A DNA stretch of 7,105 nucleotides from Chloroflexota bacterium (lineage in GTDB: Bacteria; Chloroflexota; Limnocylindria; Limnocylindrales; CSP1-4). Where the stretch lies: positions 1 through 7,105 of the forward strand of contig SCTE01000160.1 in the NCBI GenBank assembly GCA_004298915.1. The letters run 5' to 3'. Positions within the stretch are counted from its first letter, which is position 1, and every line of letters starts with the position of its first letter. Below, one piece after another: positions 1-5,256 of this stretch. The notes under the pieces are model-generated. The model was given only the letters and a program-made list of their open reading frames with translations. It searched no databases and was not told where the DNA came from. Position numbers and translations under genes: made by a program.

Positions 1-238
1 CGTGGTCCTCGGCGGCCTGTTTTCGCGCGGCCACCGGTTCCTCGAGCCGGCCACGAGCCGCGAACTCGAGGCTCGCTCGCTCGTCGCCTCGAGACGCCTG
101 ATGACCGTCGTCCCGGCGGCCCTGGGCGTCGATGCGCCGCTGCTTGGTGCGGCCGAGCTGGCATTCGAGCCCCTCCTGGTCGACCCGGTTGCGTGGATCG
201 GCCCACGGAGCGTCGTTCCCCAGATGGCGAGCGCCTGA
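1..238 (+). CDS. ROK-family protein, C-terminal fragment (probable xylose-responsive repressor)
   Basis: Only the last 78 residues are in the window. The frame is open from base 2 and ends at TGA 236-238, so the gene starts upstream of the window and the GTG at base 2 should not be taken as a start. The fragment looks like the end of a ROK (repressor, ORF, kinase) domain: VVLGG near the start, then LEAR, then an LG-x-DAPLLGAAELAFEPLL segment close to the C-terminus. That glycine/alanine-rich helix and the following LL-x-DP are typical of NagC/XylR-type regulators and sugar kinases of this family. The DNA-binding N-terminus, which separates a repressor from a glucokinase-type ROK enzyme, lies outside the window. 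Its position just upstream of and co-directional with xylF makes a XylR-like repressor of xylose genes the best guess. The ROK assignment is fairly secure, while the regulatory role is inferred from context. Confidence 0.78.
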   Translation, partial: VVLGGLFSRGHRFLEPATSRELEARSLVASRRLMTVVPAALGVDAPLLGAAELAFEPLLVDPVAWIGPRSVVPQMASA

Positions 239-262
239 TGCGTTCGACCGGCGGCGTCGTTT

Positions 263-275
263 TCGACCATGTCGA
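263..275. other. Short perfect dyad TCGAC-CAT-GTCGA in the xylF upstream region
   Basis: TCGAC (263-267) and GTCGA (271-275) form a 5-bp inverted repeat around CAT. It lies about 40 bp upstream of the candidate -35 box of xylF, in the 158-bp intergenic region. It could be a regulator-binding half-site pair, but TCGA-rich words are common in this genome, so chance is a serious alternative. A second small dyad, GGCG-ACTT-CGCC (283-294), lies just downstream. Neither has a T-tract, so neither looks like a terminator for the ROK gene. Confidence 0.2.
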
Positions 276-314
276 TGCACCGGGCGACTTCGCCTGCGTG
301 CGTGAATCAACCAA

Positions 315-342
315 TTGCAGTTATCGAGGAGGGTGCTAGCCT
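315..342 (+). promoter_or_regulatory. Candidate xylF promoter with extended -10 element
   Basis: TTGCAG (315-320) is a plausible -35 box. It is followed after 16 nt by TAGCCT (337-342) as -10, and TG at 334-335 gives the TGn extension of an extended -10 promoter. The region is locally more A/T-rich than its surroundings. Transcription would begin near 349, giving a leader of about 48 nt before the xylF start. The -10 hexamer is far from TATAAT, so the call rests on the combination of spacing, TGn and position. The candidate xylA promoter has the same architecture. Confidence 0.45.
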
Positions 343-378
343 ACGAGCCGTCACAACGCCGCTCATGTCGTCAACCCC

Positions 379-388
379 GGAGGAGGAG
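379..388 (+). promoter_or_regulatory. Very strong Shine-Dalgarno site of xylF
   Basis: GGAGGAGGAG ends 8 nt before the ATG at 397. It is the longest Shine-Dalgarno match in the window: xylG has GGAGGAG, xylA has GGAGGG, xylH only GGAG, and xylB has no clear site. It fixes the xylF start and suggests that the binding protein is translated at a higher rate than the membrane components. Confidence 0.8.
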
Positions 389-396
389 TTCAGCCA

Positions 397-1500
397 ATGT
401 TCGTACGCAAAGTAGCGGTCCTCACGGCCGCCGCCGCGATGGTGTTCGCGGCATGTGGCGGTGGTGGTGCGACCACCGCCCCGACCACCGCCCCGACCAC
501 GACCCCAACCACCGTCCCGAGCACGGCCGCGGCCTGCAAGGTCGGTGTCTCGTGGAACAACTACCAGGAAGAGCGATGGGCCAAGTGGGACGAGCCGGCC
601 ATCAAGGCCGCCCTCGAGGCCGCCGGCGCGACCTACGACTCGAACGACGCAAAGTCGTCGGCTGAGACGCAGGCGACCAACGTCGAGACCCTGATCTCGA
701 ACGGCGCCAACGTCGTGATCATCCTGGCGCAGGACGGCACGGCCATCAAGTCGTCCGTGGATGCAGCCGCGAACGCGGGCGTCGGCGTCATCGCCTATGA
801 CCGCCTGATCGAGGATCCACGGGCCGTCTACATCACCTTCGACAACCAGCTCGTGGGCAAGCTCCAGGCCGAGGCGATCTTCGCCGCCGTGCCGAAGGGC
901 AACTACGTGATCATCAAGGGCAACAAGGCCGACGCGAACGCGGACTTCCTGCGCGGCGGCATGGACCTGGTGATCAAGCCGGCCGTTGATTCCGGCGACA
1001 TCAAGATCGTCGGCGAGACGTACACCGACAACTGGGATCCGAAGAACGCCCAGACCGAGATGGAGCAGTTCCTGACGGCCAACAACAACCAGGTTGACGC
1101 CGTTCTTTCCGAGAACGACGGCATGGCCGGCGGCGTCATCGCCGCGCTGGCGGCCCAGGGCCTCGCGGGCAAGGTGCCCGTGTCCGGCCAGGACGGCGAC
1201 TCCGCCGCCCTGAACCGGGTTGCCCTCGGGACGCAGACCGTGGACGTCTGGAAGGACGCCCGCGAGCTCGGCAAGGCTGCCGGCGAGGCCGCCGTGGCCC
1301 TCTGCGCCAATGGTGGGGACGCCTCGAAGGTTGCCGGAACGGTGAAGTTCACCACGCCGGGCAACAACGAGATGAACTCCATCTTCATCCAGCCCCATCC
1401 CATCACCAAGGACAACCTCAGCCTCGTCCTCGACGCCGGCTGGATCACCAAGGATGTCCTGTGCAAGGACGTCACCCCCGGCTCCGTCGCCGGCTGCTGA
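397..1500 (+). CDS. xylF: D-xylose ABC transporter substrate-binding lipoprotein XylF
   Basis: This is the solute-binding protein that captures D-xylose outside the cytoplasmic membrane and delivers it to the XylH permease. Residues 1-19 are a lipoprotein signal peptide (RK near the N-terminus, hydrophobic core, lipobox VFAAC), with Cys20 as the predicted lipidated residue. Residues 21-46 are a Gly then Thr/Pro/Ala-rich tether. The periplasmic-binding-protein fold begins at about residue 47 and follows E. coli XylF closely from memory: ERW at 59-61, AYDRLI at 133-138, TFDNQLVGKLQAEA at 147-160, KGNY at 167-170, LTANNNQVDAV at 226-236, SENDGMAGG at 238-246, SGQDGD at 263-268 and LGTQTVDVWK at 277-286. 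The length of 367 aa exceeds the E. coli protein (about 330) mainly because of the tether. Four further cysteines (47, 303, 356, 367) lie in the exported part. The ATG at 397 is supported by a 10-nt Shine-Dalgarno sequence. It is the first gene of xylF-xylH-xylG. Assignment is very secure to the family, with xylose specificity supported by the xylA/xylB neighbours. Confidence 0.95.
   Translation: MFVRKVAVLTAAAAMVFAACGGGGATTAPTTAPTTTPTTVPSTAAACKVGVSWNNYQEERWAKWDEPAIKAALEAAGATYDSNDAKSSAETQATNVETLISNGANVVIILAQDGTAIKSSVDAAANAGVGVIAYDRLIEDPRAVYITFDNQLVGKLQAEAIFAAVPKGNYVIIKGNKADANADFLRGGMDLVIKPAVDSGDIKIVGETYTDNWDPKNAQTEMEQFLTANNNQVDAVLSENDGMAGGVIAALAAQGLAGKVPVSGQDGDSAALNRVALGTQTVDVWKDARELGKAAGEAAVALCANGGDASKVAGTVKFTTPGNNEMNSIFIQPHPITKDNLSLVLDAGWITKDVLCKDVTPGSVAGC
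471..518 (+). repeat. 12-bp tandem repeat encoding the TTAP lipoprotein tether
   Basis: Four in-frame copies of a 12-bp unit lie at 471-482, 483-494, 495-506 and 507-518. The first two, GACCACCGCCCC, are identical. The third has one change (ACGA for ACCG), and the fourth differs by an initial A and a T. They encode TTAP-TTAP-TTTP-TTVP-like residues 26-41 of XylF, between the lipidated Cys20 and the folded domain. Such tracts act as flexible spacers and can change length by slipped-strand replication without shifting the frame. Confidence 0.85.
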
Positions 1501-1531
1501 CAACCGGGTCTCCGACTCGCTCGTCGTAACT

Positions 1532-1571
1532 CGCGCCCTGCGCCGGCGGTCAGCCGCCGACGCAGGGCGCG
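1532..1571 (+). terminator. Strong hairpin between xylF and xylH (attenuating terminator or mRNA stabiliser)
   Basis: CGCGCCCTGCG (1532-1542) is exactly complementary to CGCAGGGCGCG (1561-1571), and CGGCGG (1544-1549) pairs with CCGCCG (1554-1559). The structure is therefore an 11-bp stem, a single C/A mismatch (1543/1560), a 6-bp stem and a TCAG loop. It starts 31 nt after the xylF stop. The sequence after it, TTGCATAAT, is A/T-rich but is not a clean T-run, so a fully efficient intrinsic terminator is doubtful. Partial termination, or protection of the xylF message from 3' decay, would both give more binding protein than permease, as is usual in binding-protein transporters. Confidence 0.7.
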
Positions 1572-1645
1572 TTGCATAATCCGCGTACCTTCGCGCAACC
1601 CGTCGCCGCGGCAACCGGTCCTGGTCAGATCTGGAGTCAGCAGCC

Positions 1646-2950
1646 ATGCGAGCCGTCAACGCGATCCTGAGTGCCATTTCGGCCCCGGTCCGGTCGTTCC
1701 TGGCCGCGACCGAGATCGACACACGGCTCGCCGGCATGATCGCTGCCCTTGGCGTGATCTGGATCGGCTTCAACATCCTGTCGGGCGGCCTGTTCCTGTC
1801 GTCACGCAACCTCTGGAACCTGTCGGTCCAGAGTTCGTCGATCGCGATCATGGCCACCGGCATGGTCCTCATCATCGTGTCGAGGAACATCGACCTGTCG
1901 GTCGGGTCGCTCCTCGGCTTTCTCGGCTACACGATGGCCATGGTCCAGGCGATGTGGATTCCCACCGCCCTCGGGCTCGGCTTCAACCAGCCCTATACCT
2001 GGATCGTCGCGATCGCGATCGGCGTCACGCTTGGCGCCCTCATCGGTGGCCTGCAGGGCTTCGTGATCGCCTACGGTGGCGTGCCGGCGTTCATCGTGAC
2101 CCTCGGTGGATTCCTCATCTGGCGCGGCCTGATCTTCTGGTACGCCCAGGGCCAGACGATCGCCCCGATGGATTCGACGTACCAGTTGATCGGCGGTGGC
2201 CCGGCCGGCTCGCTGGGCGCCGAACTCAGCTGGCTCGTGGGCATCCTCGCGTCCCTGGGCATCGCCTACACGGTGATCATGGGCGGGCGCCGCCGGAAGG
2301 CCTACGGGTTTCCGGTCCGTCCACGGTGGGCCGTCATCACGGTCATCGCCGCCGGCTCGATCGCCGCCCTCGGCGCCGTCTGGATCGCCAACAACTACTT
2401 CTGGCCCCCGGCTCTGGCGACGCAGTACGCCCAGGCGCACGGGATCACGGAACCGCCGGGCGGCCTGCAGATCTCGACCGGCATCGCCTTCCCGGTCCTG
2501 ATCCTGATCGGCGTGACGCTGGCCATGAACTACCTGGCCACCCGGCGCAAGTTCGGACGCTACGTCTATTCGATCGGTGGCAACCCGGATGCCGCCGAAC
2601 TCGGCGGCATCAACGTCCGCCGGACGATCGTCGGCACGTACGCGGTCATGGGCATCCTGGTGGCCATCAGCGGCGCCGTCCAGACGGCCCGGCTCAACGC
2701 CGCGGTCACCAACCTGGGCGTCCAGAACGAGCTCGACGTCATCGCCGCCGCGGTCATCGGTGGCACCTCGTTCTCGGGCGGGATCGGGACGATCACCGGC
2801 GCGGTGCTGGGGGCCGTCGTCATGCAGTCATTGCGCTCGGGCATGGTCCTGCTGCGGGTCGATTCCCCGACCCAGGACATCGTGGTCGGTATCGTTCTCG
2901 TCGCCGCGGTCGGCCTCGATGCGTTCGCGCGTCGCCGGTCGTCACGGTAG
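1646..2950 (+). CDS. xylH: D-xylose ABC transporter permease XylH
   Basis: This is the integral membrane subunit of a CUT2-type sugar ABC importer (BPD_transp_2 / ribose-xylose permease family). It is presumed to form a homodimeric pore for xylose delivered by XylF. The 434-aa protein shows about ten hydrophobic segments, at roughly 28-45, 62-79, 84-104, 118-140, 142-165, 194-212, 228-248, 277-297, 329-346, 363-392 and 410-427. Family motifs visible are SRNIDLSVGS (79-88), GVPAFIVTLGG (145-155), IGGNPDAAELGGINVRR (310-326) and AAAVIGGTSFSGGIGTI (367-383). The cytoplasmic stretch around 310-326 is the expected contact with the ATPase. It is some 40 residues longer than E. coli XylH (about 393 aa). 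The extra sequence is central: a basic loop GRRRK (214-218), a further hydrophobic helix, and a hydrophilic loop at about 250-275. This longer form is, as I recall, also seen in actinobacterial XylH. ATG 1646 follows GGAG (1633-1636) at 9-nt spacing. xylG begins 19 nt after its stop. Confidence 0.93.
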   Translation: MRAVNAILSAISAPVRSFLAATEIDTRLAGMIAALGVIWIGFNILSGGLFLSSRNLWNLSVQSSSIAIMATGMVLIIVSRNIDLSVGSLLGFLGYTMAMVQAMWIPTALGLGFNQPYTWIVAIAIGVTLGALIGGLQGFVIAYGGVPAFIVTLGGFLIWRGLIFWYAQGQTIAPMDSTYQLIGGGPAGSLGAELSWLVGILASLGIAYTVIMGGRRRKAYGFPVRPRWAVITVIAAGSIAALGAVWIANNYFWPPALATQYAQAHGITEPPGGLQISTGIAFPVLILIGVTLAMNYLATRRKFGRYVYSIGGNPDAAELGGINVRRTIVGTYAVMGILVAISGAVQTARLNAAVTNLGVQNELDVIAAAVIGGTSFSGGIGTITGAVLGAVVMQSLRSGMVLLRVDSPTQDIVVGIVLVAAVGLDAFARRRSSR

Positions 2951-2969
2951 TCGCGGAGGAGCAGCCAAG

Positions 2970-3752
2970 ATGGTCACCGACGATCGAACCGCCCTCGTCG
3001 AGATGCGGAACGTCCGGGTCGCGTTCGGAGGCGTGCACGCGGTCGAGGATGTCTCGATCAATCTGTTCCCCGGCGAGGTCGTCGGCCTCGTCGGTGGCAA
3101 CGGCGCGGGCAAGTCCACGCTCATGCGGGTGCTGTCGGGTGCCCGTCCAGCGGACGACGGCGAGATCTGGATCGACGGCAAGCGAGCGACCATCAACAAC
3201 CCGCGCCAGGCCAAGGCCTACGGCATCGAGACGATCTACCAGACCCTGGCCCTGGCCGACAACATCGACGCCGCGGGCAATGTCTTCCTCGGACGCGAGC
3301 TGACCGACCGCACGGGCACGCTCGACGACGATGCCATGGAAGCCGCCACGCGCGCCGTCATGAAGCGGCTCAACCCGAACTTCAAGAACTTCAAGGTCCC
3401 GGTGAAATCGCTGTCGGGCGGCCAGCGACAGTCCGTCGCGATTGCCCGGCCGGTCCATTTCAACGCCAGAATTCTCATCATGGATGAGCCGACGGCGGCC
3501 CTGGGTCCGGCCGAGACCGCGCAGGTCCGCGACCTGATCCGCCAGCTCAAGTCGGAGGGAATCGGGATCTTCCTCATCAGCCACGACATCCACGACGTGT
3601 TCGACCTGTCCGACCGGATCAGCGTCATGTACCACGGCAAGCGGGTCGGAACGGTGAACCGGGACGAGGTCACCGCCGACGAGGTCCTCGGGATGATCAT
3701 CATGGGCCAGGCCGCCGAAGAGACCGCCGAGGCGAACGCCGCCGCGAACTGA
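2970..3752 (+). CDS. xylG: Sugar ABC transporter ATPase, single-cassette XylG/FrcA type
   Basis: This is the cytoplasmic ATPase that powers xylose import through XylH. The 260-aa protein contains one complete nucleotide-binding domain: Walker A GGNGAGKST (42-50), Q-loop Gln91 in IYQTLALADN, signature LSGGQ (148-152), Walker B ILIMDEP (168-174) with catalytic Glu173, and switch His205 in ISHD. Classical XylG, RbsA and AraG are about 500 aa with two fused cassettes. This one is half-size, like FrcA of the rhizobial fructose transporter, so it probably works as a homodimer. There is no sign of a broken second half: the ORF ends normally at TGA 3750-3752 and is followed at once by the convergent xylB. 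The tail from residue 248 is Ala/Glu-rich and low-complexity. The start at ATG 2970 is chosen because GGAGGAG (2955-2961) lies 8 nt upstream; the open frame extends further upstream only inside xylH. Xylose specificity is inferred from the operon. Confidence 0.92.
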   Translation: MVTDDRTALVEMRNVRVAFGGVHAVEDVSINLFPGEVVGLVGGNGAGKSTLMRVLSGARPADDGEIWIDGKRATINNPRQAKAYGIETIYQTLALADNIDAAGNVFLGRELTDRTGTLDDDAMEAATRAVMKRLNPNFKNFKVPVKSLSGGQRQSVAIARPVHFNARILIMDEPTAALGPAETAQVRDLIRQLKSEGIGIFLISHDIHDVFDLSDRISVMYHGKRVGTVNRDEVTADEVLGMIIMGQAAEETAEANAAAN

Positions 3753-3768
3753 TCGGCCAAGGTCGGCC

Positions 3769-5253
3769 TCAGCCCCGATGGAACGTCGGGGCGAGGGCCG
3801 GGTACAGCGCGCGATAGGTTTCGAGCGCGGCCGCCCGGCCGGACCGTCCGACGCCCGGCTCGGCGACCGGCTCGGTATGAACCATCGCCGTCGTGGCGGC
3901 TGGAACGTCGGTGAACCACGTGGCCCCGACGGCCGCCAGGACCGCGGCTCCGAACGCTGCCCCCTCCGTCGTCGACGGCGCGACCAGCTCGGCATCGAGC
4001 ACGTCGGCCAGGATCTGCCGCCAGGCCGGACTCGCGAGACCGCCGCCCGACGCCCGGATCTGGGTCGGTGCCGGCATGCCCGCCCCGATCATCAGGTCCA
4101 GCCCATCGCGGAGCCCGAACGCGACGCCCTCGAGGACCGCGCGGGTCAGGTGGCGCCGGTCATGCTGGAGGGTGAGGCCGACGAACGCGCCGCGTGCGAG
4201 CGGGTCCGGATGGGGGCTTCGCTCGCCGGTGAGGTAGGGCAGGAAGAACAGGCCGTCGTCAGCCGCCCGGACATCGGCGGCACCCGCCGCAAGGTCGCTG
4301 AAGGCGACATCCGGCGCAACGGCGTCACGGAACCAGCGCAGGCTGCCGGCTGCCGAGAGCATCACCGACATGAGGTGCCATCGTCCGGGCACCGCGTGGC
4401 AGAAGGCGTGAACCCGCCCGGCCCGTTCGTGGATCGGGGTCCGGGTCGCCGCGAAGACGACGCCTGAGGTTCCGAGGGACAGCGCCACGGTCCCTTCGTC
4501 AACGACGCCGACGCCGACCGCATTCGCAGCCTGGTCGCCGCCGCCGGCAATGACCGGCGTCCCGGCCCTGAGCCCGGTCGCCGCAGCCGCCCCGGTCGTC
4601 ACGACGCCCGTGATGGCCGGTCCTTCCTCGGTCGGCGGGAAGAGCGCCGGCTCGAGGTCGAGGGCGGCCAGGACCTCGTTCGACCAGTCTCGGGCGGCGA
4701 GGTCGAAGAGGAGCGTCCCGGAACCGTCCGCCTTGTCCATGGCATACGCGCCGGTGAGCCGCAGGCGAAGGTAGTCCTTCGGCAGCAGGACGTGCCGGAC
4801 CTGCGCCCAGATCGCGGGCTCGTTGCGCCGGACCCAGAGCAGTTTCGGCGCCGTCAGCCCCGTGATCGCATCATTGCCGGTGATCTCGATGAGGCGCTCC
4901 GCGCCGACCGACGCCCGGATCTCGTCGCATTCGGCGGCGGTCCGCTGGTCGTTCCACAGGATGGCCGGCCGGAGGACGCGGCCGTCACCGTCGAGCAGGA
5001 CCGCGCCATGCATCTGACCGGTCAGGCCGATCGCCTCGACATCGGCACCGGTCGCTCCCGTCGAGGCGAACATGGACCCGAGCGCCCGCTGGAGCCCGTC
5101 CCACCACGAGGCAGGATCCTGTTCGCTCCACAGGGGCTCGGGGTTCTGCGCGCCATACTCGGCCGTCCCGATCCCGACGACCCGCCCGGCCGGGTCGATC
5201 AGGACGGCCTTCGTGGCCGTCGTCGAGACATCGACGCCGACGACGAAGCCCAC
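3769..5253 (-). CDS. xylB: Xylulokinase XylB
   Basis: It phosphorylates D-xylulose with ATP to D-xylulose 5-phosphate, the second step after XylA, feeding the pentose phosphate pathway. It is a 494-aa FGGY-family carbohydrate kinase (E. coli XylB is 484). The N-terminal ribonuclease-H-like domain has the phosphate loop GVDVSTTATK (6-15) with Asp8, then LWSEQDP (41-47) and the sugar-contacting TGQMHG (78-83). The second domain has GGGDQAANAVG (237-247), in which Asp240 corresponds to the catalytic base (Asp233 in E. coli), SLGTSGVV (259-266), the FGGY signature around FLPYLTGERSPHPDP (337-351), and the adenine-site SGGGLASP (402-409). The start is a GTG (5253-5251 on this strand) located 3 nt after the xylA stop. 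There is no good Shine-Dalgarno sequence, only a GGGG in the end of xylA, so translational coupling to xylA is likely. Its stop is 16 bp from that of the convergent xylG. Confidence 0.95.
   Translation of the reverse strand: MGFVVGVDVSTTATKAVLIDPAGRVVGIGTAEYGAQNPEPLWSEQDPASWWDGLQRALGSMFASTGATGADVEAIGLTGQMHGAVLLDGDGRVLRPAILWNDQRTAAECDEIRASVGAERLIEITGNDAITGLTAPKLLWVRRNEPAIWAQVRHVLLPKDYLRLRLTGAYAMDKADGSGTLLFDLAARDWSNEVLAALDLEPALFPPTEEGPAITGVVTTGAAAATGLRAGTPVIAGGGDQAANAVGVGVVDEGTVALSLGTSGVVFAATRTPIHERAGRVHAFCHAVPGRWHLMSVMLSAAGSLRWFRDAVAPDVAFSDLAAGAADVRAADDGLFFLPYLTGERSPHPDPLARGAFVGLTLQHDRRHLTRAVLEGVAFGLRDGLDLMIGAGMPAPTQIRASGGGLASPAWRQILADVLDAELVAPSTTEGAAFGAAVLAAVGATWFTDVPAATTAMVHTEPVAEPGVGRSGRAAALETYRALYPALAPTFHRG
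3772..3792. terminator. Weak hairpin at the xylG/xylB convergence, possible bidirectional terminator
   Basis: GCCCCGA (3772-3778) and TCGGGGC (3786-3792) form a perfect 7-bp stem with a 7-nt loop. It starts 20 nt after the xylG stop and lies inside the last codons of xylB. The two convergent genes are only 16 bp apart, so any terminator must overlap coding sequence. There is no T-tract on either side, so it would be a poor intrinsic terminator. Part of the pairing may simply reflect G+C-rich coding sequence. Confidence 0.3.
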
Positions 5254-5256
5254 GGG

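Noticed and set aside
239..396. Riboswitch or small RNA in the xylF leader region
   Set aside because: The predicted leader is only about 48 nt, and the dyads seen are short and upstream of the promoter; no known aptamer core was recognised.
1573..1580. TGCATAAT after the hairpin as an internal promoter for xylH
   Set aside because: CATAAT is a good -10 match, but the hexamer 17 nt upstream (AGCCGC, inside the hairpin) does not resemble a -35 box, so an independent xylH promoter is not supported.
307..1890. Long - strand open frame of 527 codons opposite xylF
   Set aside because: It is antisense to a clear XylF, is rich in Arg/Gly/Asp/Val with no recognisable domain, and has no ribosome-binding site. 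Long antisense frames are expected in high-G+C coding sequence.
2006..2022. GCGATCGC-type octamer in xylH, considered as a HIP1-like or methylation motif cluster
   Set aside because: It encodes the hydrophobic AIAIG stretch of a membrane helix, and similar words elsewhere are few and coding; no intergenic enrichment was seen.
1954..3303. + strand open frame of 449 codons spanning xylH and the start of xylG
   Set aside because: It is in another frame over two well-supported genes, with an Arg/Pro/His-rich composition typical of a shifted frame.
2820..3995. - strand open frame of 391 codons opposite xylG and the end of xylB
   Set aside because: It has no domain resemblance and crosses the convergent junction of two genuine genes; it is a shadow frame.
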